Source: a virus. Taken from it: a DNA stretch of 64,000 nucleotides. The position numbers and the translations under genes were made by a program. Below the pieces are notes generated by a model. That model searched no databases and was not told where the DNA came from. It saw only the letters and a program-made list of their open reading frames with translations. Shown here piece by piece: positions 52,801 to 59,590 of the stretch (position 1 is its first letter; every line of letters starts with the position of its first letter). The stretch covers positions 1 through 64,000 of the IMG/VR virus record IMGVR_UViG_3300005563_000030; one strand, written 5' to 3'.

Positions 52801-55800
52801 TTATGTTCATCGTAGTTTCTAAAGTCATCAGTTACAAATGGATTTGATCTAAGGTCATTATATGGATAGTTAGGGAAGTATATTACTTCATTATCAAAGT
52901 ATGAGCTTCCACGCTTACGTCTATATTGATTGACATCAAATAAAAGACCTTTAGCTATCACTGACTTATTACCAAATCTATTACCACGCACAATCTTATA
53001 GCCCTTGATTCTATTCTTATCTTCAAGAGTTATCACTCCTTCTGTTACGGCTGTATCAATAGCAGCACGTACACTATCATGATCTACTTTAATACCTATT
53101 GGATAGATCATATTATTCTTAGTGTTATCTACACTAGCATTTAATCTGTCGTGGATGTGTGTAACTAAGCTATCTGGAAATTTATGGAATCGAATAGGCT
53201 GATTACACAAATCTCCCCATATTTCAGGATTATTTGGGTACTTTTCAGTACTTTCCCAGTAGGCAAATTCACCATATTCCCAGCATGTTTCCTCACAATC
53301 TACATATGGTTGATGAGGAGAAGCTGTAACAGAAGCAGTGTTATAGACTTCCCATTTCTGTCTGTCACATCCACTCACAGAAGATTCTGTAGGAGTTACA
53401 AACGTTCTATAGTATGCACTTGCGCCTACAGCAGGACCGGCAGCATTCTTTGGAACTACATACCAATTATAGATGGTATTAGGATCAAGACCTGTCAATG
53501 TGTAAGTAGATGTCAGAGCATTACCAACAAGACTATATGTAAAGCTATTTACAGCAAGATAAATATCATAAGATGTAGCACACGGTGCATCATCCCAATC
53601 AAGTATCACTGTAGCAAATGAGCTTGTCACAGAACCATTTACAGGGAATAATAGATTTACTGGATCAGGAACAGAGTCACACGGATTATTCTCAACATAA
53701 ATTTTTGTTGTGGCTTCTGTGTAACAATCCTTATCATCAGTTACTCTAAGTCTAAACACATAAGTACCTGCTACTAATCCAGATACAGCCGTATATGGAA
53801 TAATAGAGTTATCAATAGTGGCTGTGTTTGGACCACTATCTTGTGTCCATAGATAGGACGCAATATTTCTATCATCAGAGCTTCCACCAGCATTCAGGTA
53901 AGAAGTAGTCTGAGGTAATGTTACTAATTTATCTGGACCTGGATCAGCTATAGGAGCCTGATTTACAGGTATATTAATATTAAATTGTACAGTGTCACCT
54001 ATTACGTTTCCTTGAGAGTCACTAACAACTAATTGGAATACGTATGTACCAGCAATATATCCACCAAAGTATGTGTATAACGAAGTAGGGTTAGCAATTG
54101 TAATCTGTTTAGGACCAGATATTTGCTTCCAAAGAATTGTGGCAGTACCATTATGTGTTTCAGTACCTTGGAAGTTTACAATACCATCGTAGTTAATAGT
54201 TTGATCTGGTCCAGCATTTACTACAGGTGGAGTAGTAATTGGGATTATTACATTTGGTGTAAGCGAGTCAGAATAAGGTGTATATACGCAAGGATTATCT
54301 TGCTGTGAGTTATCTAACACTAATGTTGGTCCGCTACCACTAGGTGTGAAGGTAGCAGTATTTAATGATCCTGCATGTACTTGATCTGCTGAATCAGAAC
54401 TTCCGCAAGTATCACAACTATCTTCAATGATAGCATCATCATTTGTTATAATAACACGTTCAGCTTCTGTAGCTTCTCTGTTAGGAATAAGACCTACAGT
54501 GCTCTCTTCATCATTATCGTAAACAAGTACAAAACCTAATGGGTATACTTCATCACGCATATACCCTCTATAGAGATGAGCGTTTCTCATATCTCTATAA
54601 GCTGTTTCAGGTACTTGAGTTGTCTGCCAGTATAACTTTACATTATTAGCTATACGTTGAACGTTAAGCTTTTTAGTCTCTTCCAGACCATAAAAGAAAA
54701 GGAAGTTGTTAGATGTAGCTGTGCCCTTGCTCTTTGTGTAGTATGTTTTAGAAGCGAATATCTCTTGAGCACTTAAGTCTTTAAGACTCTTCTCGTTTCC
54801 AGTGTACATAATACGAATTGTGTTTATCGTATATGTTCCTACATACTCAAAGCTAGATGTATTGTTAATAGTTTTAACTACAGCAATATTAAAGTATTCA
54901 TAAGGACTATTTGCTTCTATTCCAGTTACGTTAAATACAATAGCTCTATCTGTTACATAGTCTGTGTCAAATGTAACTTCCCTTGTGAAGATTGGAATAG
55001 GATTTGTTACGTTCAGGTAAGGAGTACGGGTATTACCATCCTTATCAGAATAAGCAAAGAGGAATTGATAGTCTCCTGCTTTAAGTGAACCACCACCTAC
55101 AATATCTACAAGATCAATGTTTGGAACTGTGGCTACAGGATCAATTCTAAGCTTATTACAGTCTATTTGGCTTCCATAAATAGGAGCTTCACAATCTGGT
55201 GTATAACCAGTGATAACCTTGAATTTGTTTCTTACAACAAGATGTTTAGATGGGTCATCATCCACATAATCAAACTCAATATATCTATCGTAATTAAAGT
55301 TATCTGCAAAATATATAGATAACCCACAATCTTCAATGCGATACTGAGGTCTGATAGGATGGCTAAAATCAAAGTTAAAGCAAGTCTGCGTTGCAATAGA
55401 GATGTATTCACAGCACGGAGTTGGGTTTTGATTCTCTAATGGGCTTCTTTCAGGAGAGTAACCATCACCACAGTCTGAACAGAAACCTAATTCTTTATCA
55501 TAGTCAACCAATGAATCTCCGCAATCTAACCTACCTAGAATTTCTCCTATCTGACTAAAACCTGTATCAGGATTAACTAAAAATAATACTTTTCTATTCT
55601 GTTCTATTATATTAGCCGTACCTATTACTTTGTAGCCACTAGGGAAATTAGCACACTTTAGAGTACTAGATTCATTTTGTAGAATAGGAAATCCATTTCC
55701 ACTAAATTCTTCTACAACAGAGTTAAGGGAGTGATCGTAACCTTGTTCAGTAAGATTAGAAGGATGAACGTCCGTGTTCATCCCTTTAATCGGAACCGAA

Positions 55801-55823
55801 ATATTTGAGCGATTATCTTGCAT
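49842..55823 (-). CDS. Very large tail/muzzle-type virion protein with PKD-PKD-FN3 insert (1993 aa)
   Basis: Starts with SVPIKGMNTDVHPSNL, a beginning I associate with the biggest tail protein of crAss-like phages. Within it, residues about 530-620 (VVNAGPDQTINYDG...) and 621-707 (APIADPGPDKLVTLP...) are two PKD/Ig-like domains. Residues about 715-810 (NLLFPVNGS...LDPNTIYNWYVVPKN) form an FN3 domain. Such domains bind glycans or proteins at surfaces. The rest is beta-rich with a hydrophobic stretch (LLPLLPILLANLISGFLSTV) near residue 1180. Probably part of the tail barrel or its outer projection. The Ig-like block looks like an insertion into a conserved scaffold. Confidence 0.78.
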   Translation of the reverse strand: MQDNRSNISVPIKGMNTDVHPSNLTEQGYDHSLNSVVEEFSGNGFPILQNESSTLKCANFPSGYKVIGTANIIEQNRKVLFLVNPDTGFSQIGEILGRLDCGDSLVDYDKELGFCSDCGDGYSPERSPLENQNPTPCCEYISIATQTCFNFDFSHPIRPQYRIEDCGLSIYFADNFNYDRYIEFDYVDDDPSKHLVVRNKFKVITGYTPDCEAPIYGSQIDCNKLRIDPVATVPNIDLVDIVGGGSLKAGDYQFLFAYSDKDGNTRTPYLNVTNPIPIFTREVTFDTDYVTDRAIVFNVTGIEANSPYEYFNIAVVKTINNTSSFEYVGTYTINTIRIMYTGNEKSLKDLSAQEIFASKTYYTKSKGTATSNNFLFFYGLEETKKLNVQRIANNVKLYWQTTQVPETAYRDMRNAHLYRGYMRDEVYPLGFVLVYDNDEESTVGLIPNREATEAERVIITNDDAIIEDSCDTCGSSDSADQVHAGSLNTATFTPSGSGPTLVLDNSQQDNPCVYTPYSDSLTPNVIIPITTPPVVNAGPDQTINYDGIVNFQGTETHNGTATILWKQISGPKQITIANPTSLYTYFGGYIAGTYVFQLVVSDSQGNVIGDTVQFNINIPVNQAPIADPGPDKLVTLPQTTSYLNAGGSSDDRNIASYLWTQDSGPNTATIDNSIIPYTAVSGLVAGTYVFRLRVTDDKDCYTEATTKIYVENNPCDSVPDPVNLLFPVNGSVTSSFATVILDWDDAPCATSYDIYLAVNSFTYSLVGNALTSTYTLTGLDPNTIYNWYVVPKNAAGPAVGASAYYRTFVTPTESSVSGCDRQKWEVYNTASVTASPHQPYVDCEETCWEYGEFAYWESTEKYPNNPEIWGDLCNQPIRFHKFPDSLVTHIHDRLNASVDNTKNNMIYPIGIKVDHDSVRAAIDTAVTEGVITLEDKNRIKGYKIVRGNRFGNKSVIAKGLLFDVNQYRRKRGSSYFDNEVIYFPNYPYNDLRSNPFVTDDFRNYDEHNTEKGSDLPFIFSKRYTFHSPDTHFSEPFVGTKLKLETAEYGTSEGYFTVSKRQAKQKFLSNTSYTIAFGLGIVAALTKTEEKEITEYTVKGSVVSGMGIASGIFGPFLPYQTGTGSAIVPESVLNTIINPQKAASINAATEVTTRTVGGRDKDWSNPVYLATRKPLLLPLLPILLANLISGFLSTVLYESGIVLDLIKSLTPYRDWCIQYNSVGKYNSYKPVPNSGNKIRSINSWRYLKGENSLVPEVSDSDPTQFVNTKVNNWHREDSLYLRYAGTDFPNAGSFSGVQDNSRFTFEDGAVGKTLDKHVIKNISSYYASLKNYRPDQYGNVYNIDWISTGSQVFNMTASNSVCKTVFGGDTFINRFALKIKVPYFLADTFEMGNGTDFDFSAFPNLGVPRHYYNSTTGIASEFDSIGDVLSLVTPEGIGNFLGRPKSIRDGATSKFFYQNGYIYLYSYGIPNFLVESDVNVDFRYAENLTDKAFYPVQSDLDFWLQQENVQIREPNYYFYNNTYSKQNKEHSYLVYPASFEPGRSCRVSHPNGIIYSNGANWLQYKPNDFFPVPLINGRLTGLDGIENDKVLIRCENTFQVFNAYITIPTNTQSIQVGTGGMFASKPQEYAKTTLGHGGSQHSAILNTEFGHVWVDAKRGEVLNLSGGGLDEISKYGMKNWFKENLPFHIAKDFPQILPEDLDNNFKNIGITMAFDKRFSRILITKLDYKLLDKAVTYDSEEKIFKKGDEVVSLTNNKYFCNKSWTVSFSFLTKAWTSFHSYKPNYYIDSIDHFSSGLNSDGSLWDHNLTNKSYQVFYGKVYPWTIQTISKYDTSKSHLNSVEYSMDAIRYHNEYDSFYNNQVTFNKAVVSNQSQSSGLLELEYNTKQNLNFLSTYPRTNAQSTTIRVTNSDGVWRFNQFYDLAASRSNNLPLWLNNCSNTEKTPNPMAINYQTPDLNKKRIRGEWNKVMLINDVHTNYKMIFKWLQNNAVKTYR

Positions 55824-55825
55824 AA

Positions 55826-56704
55826 TTACATTTGAAAGTACGTTCTAAGATTCTTTCTATCAACTCTAATTTTATTGATAACAGTCTGGAAGCTTGGTAA
55901 TTTAGCAATATATTGAGCTTGTGCAAATGATTTTTGATGCTCTGCTTCAACTACCTGATATTTTCTATCAAAGTCAGGAATTTCATTATTTAACCATAAA
56001 TCTTGAGTGGTTCTGAATATAATGTAATCTTCTATAGCTTTCTCAAAGAATGTATTATCTGGAATAAGAGGAAGTCCTGTTTCAGGGTCTAACGGAAGAG
56101 CATAATACTTCATTAGTACACCATCACTCTCAAAATTAGCATATAATGTTGACTTATCAATTGTTATTTCATCCTGACATTGACCTAATATTTGCTTATT
56201 TTTACAGTCTTTCGTACAGAAACTCTTAGCATTTGAACCCAATCTTAAAAGTGTAGGTTGTCTAAATTTGATGATAGTTGGCTCACCTTGAATATAAGTA
56301 CGAATTGTGTATTTCTCTCCCTCAATAAAGTCTCTTTTTGCTGAGTAACAGTTTGTACATTGTCTATATGGTTCATGTGTTTCATCTATATAGAATACAA
56401 AACCTGTCTGTGGAAATAATGTAGCTTTACTATCTGAATCTGCTGGTGTACATTTATACGCTGCATATAAGAAGGAGAAATCATCAGGCATCGGACCCTT
56501 ATAATTCTTCACCATTACAATAGCTTCCTTCTCTTCATACACAGACATACCTATCATATCTAGCATGTCCTTTATATACCAATACCAGTCACCCTCATCG
56601 AGTAGACCAGCATTATCGAATGATCTAAGTCTTCTTCTTATTCTCGCGAAGAGAGCATCATTCTTTTTAAATTGAAGATTATTTGCAGGATTTATGACAC
56701 TCAT
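55826..56704 (-). CDS. Tail/connector-type structural protein (292 aa)
   Basis: Unrecognised family by name, but position (between the largest tail protein and two smaller ring-type genes) fits the tail-connector block of crAss-like phages. It contains DEGDWYWYIKDMLDMIGM and a Cys cluster (CTNCYSA at about 116-122; FCTKDCKNKQ near 172-180) that may bind zinc. It overlaps the next upstream gene by 4 nt. It has no membrane segment. Confidence 0.72.
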   Translation of the reverse strand: MSVINPANNLQFKKNDALFARIRRRLRSFDNAGLLDEGDWYWYIKDMLDMIGMSVYEEKEAIVMVKNYKGPMPDDFSFLYAAYKCTPADSDSKATLFPQTGFVFYIDETHEPYRQCTNCYSAKRDFIEGEKYTIRTYIQGEPTIIKFRQPTLLRLGSNAKSFCTKDCKNKQILGQCQDEITIDKSTLYANFESDGVLMKYYALPLDPETGLPLIPDNTFFEKAIEDYIIFRTTQDLWLNNEIPDFDRKYQVVEAEHQKSFAQAQYIAKLPSFQTVINKIRVDRKNLRTYFQM

Positions 56705-57216
56705 TTGTCTATTTTTAACTTTTTGTGAACTAGCTTTTCAAGCTTGTTTTGATTCCAGAAGTCCTTCAATGTCCATTCATGATATTCCTTCTGTTCTCTA
56801 ATTTTCTTCGATACTTCTGTGCGCATCATTCGTAATGGGGCAAACTTGAATACTTCATGAAACGCAAATCTGGAAATGCCTGTTTTGAACCATTTTATGT
56901 GATAACGGTAGCCAAAACTGTGAAGATTTAAGTAATATATTTTCTTTCCGTATTTCTTTGTATCAGCCCAGTTTATAGCTTTCTTCTTAGTCTTATACTT
57001 AATTATACACAGATAACCAAGATTCTCAGGGAGTTTAAATCCATTCTCATCATCTAACACAGTATCATAGATTTTCTTGTTAGATTCTTTAATTATCTTT
57101 GTGAAGTCAGCATAGGAAATATCTTTTCCTGATTTCTCCTTATACGCTTTCCACAACTCAGGAGTGAGAGCCTGATGTCTATCAGGAAAATTATAATGCG
57201 ATCCTTTAGCTGGCAT
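56701..57216 (-). CDS. Small basic structural protein (171 aa)
   Basis: Basic and aromatic-rich: HYNFPDRHQALTPELWKAY at the start, then WFKTGISRFAFHEVFKFAPL and a Lys-rich end. The pattern of a conserved YRYHIKW core is familiar from the tail-ring block of large Bacteroidota phages but I cannot name the family. It overlaps both neighbours (ATGA and TAATG). Likely a tail-ring or head-completion protein. Confidence 0.7.
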   Translation of the reverse strand: MPAKGSHYNFPDRHQALTPELWKAYKEKSGKDISYADFTKIIKESNKKIYDTVLDDENGFKLPENLGYLCIIKYKTKKKAINWADTKKYGKKIYYLNLHSFGYRYHIKWFKTGISRFAFHEVFKFAPLRMMRTEVSKKIREQKEYHEWTLKDFWNQNKLEKLVHKKLKIDK

Positions 57217-57920
57217 TACTGTTGTTGGTTTACTTTTATGTTATTGTTCAAATCTGGATTTTCATCCGTAGTTACGCGTTTGTAGAACCCAAATAGGTCT
57301 TTCAAAGTCTCTTGCTTAACAATAGACACTAAATAGTCTGGACACACAAAAGGTTGATCTAATATACCTGAGCATTTATCTTCATTCTTATCAGCACATT
57401 CGCTAAGTTTCTTAGCAGCAGAAGGATCAGCAAATACTCCTCTTAGTGTTACAGTTTGTACCATACTATCAGGAATAATTAAGTAACCATTTGATAACCA
57501 GTAGTACTTAATTTTCTTGTCTTTGAATTCTCTCAGCTTGATATTCTTATAAGCCTTGGGTGTAGTCTGACGAAACTCCTTAGCGTAGATAGGATTATGT
57601 ACTTCCAGAAGCTCTCCATAGAATGTTTCGTATGTATCAGGAATCTTATGTATTGATTTCATGACAGTTGTACAGTCTGGAATATCTTCGTTACAGCAAT
57701 CCACAAGAGGTGTAGGACACAGAGGAACACAGTCTACATCTGTCCAAAGATCAGTAAGATTCATAAGACGTCTTGATTCAGCATCTCTCTTAATGAAAGT
57801 AGCTGCAAAAGATCGTAGCTTATTCAATATATATCGTTTACTGACTTTATCGTCCAGATTAGAAGCCCTGAGGTCTGAAACAATGTCAGATATTATTTGG
57901 CGATTTGTTAAGTTGGGCAT
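57216..57920 (-). CDS. Tail ring-type structural protein (234 aa)
   Basis: N-terminal helical region (MPNLTNRQIISDIVSDLRAS, then DKVSKRYILNKLRS) and later LRGVFADPSAAKKLSEC. PFVCPDYLVSIVKQETLKDL at the end matches the general pattern of ring/gatekeeper proteins of crAss-like phages (by memory). There are several Cys pairs (VPLCPTPLVDCCNEDIPDC). The ATG at 57920 is chosen; an in-frame TTG at 57938 lies in the -7 box. It is the first gene after the terminator at 57992-58013. Confidence 0.75.
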   Translation of the reverse strand: MPNLTNRQIISDIVSDLRASNLDDKVSKRYILNKLRSFAATFIKRDAESRRLMNLTDLWTDVDCVPLCPTPLVDCCNEDIPDCTTVMKSIHKIPDTYETFYGELLEVHNPIYAKEFRQTTPKAYKNIKLREFKDKKIKYYWLSNGYLIIPDSMVQTVTLRGVFADPSAAKKLSECADKNEDKCSGILDQPFVCPDYLVSIVKQETLKDLFGFYKRVTTDENPDLNNNIKVNQQQ

Positions 57921-57935
57921 AAGAAAAAATAAGTA

Positions 57936-57943
57936 CAAATATA
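57936..57943 (-). promoter_or_regulatory. -7 box before the tail-connector genes
   Basis: TATATTTG on the minus strand, 15 nt before the ATG at 57920, matches TAnnTTTG. No clear TTTG is found at the expected distance. The position just after a strong terminator argues that a promoter is needed here. Confidence 0.6.
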
Positions 57944-57991
57944 ATAGAAATTTGTGACTTTTTAGCTGTTGTAATCGAAAGTGATTATAAC

Positions 57992-58013
57992 AAAAAACCC
58001 CTCTTTCGAGGGG
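57992..58013 (-). terminator. Intrinsic terminator after the metallophosphoesterase gene
   Basis: CCCCTC (57998-58003) and GAGGGG (58008-58013) form a perfect 6-bp stem with a 4-nt loop. On the minus strand it is followed by six T residues (57997-57992). It ends the leftward transcript of the gene that stops at 58019. Confidence 0.88.
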
Positions 58014-58018
58014 CTCTT

Positions 58019-59455
58019 TTAATTCTGATTCAAATAATAATAATTAGCGATAAGTCCTTTATCCTTATGGTAGAGGAAAGCCTCTGCCCCTTTGAGAGAG
58101 TTATATCCTTTTTCAGCGTGCCATGCGTCATTTGCTGATAAGGAATTTAATACTTTTACAGTAAAGCCCGGATATTCTTGAACATCTGTAAACTTAATCT
58201 GTTTAGAGTGGTGAAAGTGTCCGACATGCACTCTGCGGAATTTGGTGGCAGCCCATAAATGGGGTTGTTCAGTCGCACAAATAATGCCCAAGTCCTGCAA
58301 CTTCTCATTATGTCCATGACAATACATGAGTAAATTTAAGCCATACTGTAAATATTTTCTAGGCGTGTGAGTATTAATCACAGTTACCAATTCGTTATTG
58401 TGAAACCAAGCATCAAGTACTTCACCAAGTGTAAACATGGCTACAGTATCATGATTACCCGGTACAATTAATACTTCTACTGGAGCAATTTCTGATAGTT
58501 TAGTGATTGTGTCAATCAAAAGATCTTTAGCTGTCTGAAACATTTTACCAAAACGACTATCACAAGACACATTTGTTCCGGCTGTAGTTGTATTACCTTT
58601 ATTATCAACGTTAATCATATCATTACCAACAGGTAATATGATTTTCTCCAATTTAGCTGGATTGACTCTTGAAAGAAGCTCTCTGACAGCTTTTTTATAG
58701 CGATCAACAGCTATCTTAATATCATAGTCTTCACCTGTCTCTTTACCCCAAGCCAGTTTACCAATATGTAAATCAGGAATATTAATTTCTAATGCCGTAT
58801 CTCTTCCTTCACCATATTTTTTATCTAATGCATCAATAAAATCATTTACTGGCTCACCCACTCTTGCTTTCTTTTCAGAAGCTTTTCTGATTTCATTAAG
58901 GATAATATCTTTTTGTTTGCTAATATTATCGTCAACTCTCTTCAATTTAAGATTAGCACGAATTGCAAACAACTGTTGACTCTCAATAGCACCAGCTTCA
59001 TTCTTAATCCATGCGTTATAAGACTTTACTTCATAGTCTGCAATAGTGTATTTCTCAGTATCAATCTTACATACACGTACAAGATCAGACAGATTCTCTA
59101 TTTTCTCTCTAGTTGTTGCTTGTACAGAGCCTGTACCATTTGCATTGTATTTAACCACATGATCTCCTGTAGATACAGTTGAAGTGAGCGTGGAAATAGG
59201 TATTTTAACATCTCCAGTTTGTATAAAGTTTATATTTTTATCTACGTAAAATTCTTTATTATTTACTTCTATCTTCTTCTTACTAGGAATAATAGCTCCT
59301 TGACGTTGCAACATTCTCCAGCGTTTACGAGCTTTCTCAGGATGAATACCAAATAACTCAGCGATCTTTCCATAATAACCAACTTCATTTGGTGCTTTAG
59401 GGTTCGCTAATATCCATTTATCTATTTCATTGTTCTGATTCTTTCTTGGACTCAT
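58019..59455 (-). CDS. Metallophosphoesterase with N-terminal HTH (478 aa)
   Basis: Calcineurin-like/Mre11-type two-metal phosphoesterase. Motifs in order: PDLHIG (D228, H230), PVGNDMINVD (GND 277-279), VPGNHD (332-336), YCHGHN (H380, H382) and VGHFHH (411-416), the complete metal-binding set. Residues 1-55 form a putative helix-turn-helix (YYGKIAELFGIHPEKARKRW). The family cuts phosphodiester or phosphomonoester bonds in nucleic acids or nucleotides. Although in the middle of virion genes, it has its own promoter and is bounded by terminators on both sides, so it is an independent unit. It may be a DNA end-processing nuclease, with the HTH giving DNA contact. No start alternatives are needed. 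Confidence 0.9.
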   Translation of the reverse strand: MSPRKNQNNEIDKWILANPKAPNEVGYYGKIAELFGIHPEKARKRWRMLQRQGAIIPSKKKIEVNNKEFYVDKNINFIQTGDVKIPISTLTSTVSTGDHVVKYNANGTGSVQATTREKIENLSDLVRVCKIDTEKYTIADYEVKSYNAWIKNEAGAIESQQLFAIRANLKLKRVDDNISKQKDIILNEIRKASEKKARVGEPVNDFIDALDKKYGEGRDTALEINIPDLHIGKLAWGKETGEDYDIKIAVDRYKKAVRELLSRVNPAKLEKIILPVGNDMINVDNKGNTTTAGTNVSCDSRFGKMFQTAKDLLIDTITKLSEIAPVEVLIVPGNHDTVAMFTLGEVLDAWFHNNELVTVINTHTPRKYLQYGLNLLMYCHGHNEKLQDLGIICATEQPHLWAATKFRRVHVGHFHHSKQIKFTDVQEYPGFTVKVLNSLSANDAWHAEKGYNSLKGAEAFLYHKDKGLIANYYYLNQN

Positions 59456-59475
59456 TAATTATTATTTTTGTTATA

Positions 59476-59507
59476 CAAATTTAGTTATATTATCGCATAT
59501 TTCCAAA
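59476..59507 (-). promoter_or_regulatory. Promoter for the metallophosphoesterase gene
   Basis: TTTG (59507-59504), 20 nt, TAAATTTG (59483-59476) on the minus strand: full consensus for a Bacteroidota promoter. Expected start about 59469, 14 nt before the ATG. Confidence 0.85.
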
Positions 59508-59518
59508 TAAAATTGAAT

Positions 59519-59545
59519 AAAAAAAGGCCGTGTAGAAACACAGCC
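59519..59545 (-). terminator. Intrinsic terminator after the 777-aa appendage gene
   Basis: On the minus strand GGCTGTGT-TTCT-ACACGGCC folds with one mismatch into an 8-position stem and is followed by seven T residues (59525-59519). It ends the leftward transcript stopping at 59591. A second stem, ACTATGA with TCATAGT, lies just before it (about 59551-59578). Confidence 0.82.
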
Positions 59546-59590
59546 ATAAACACTATGAAAAAACCAACAAAATCATAGTTTTTGAATTTA

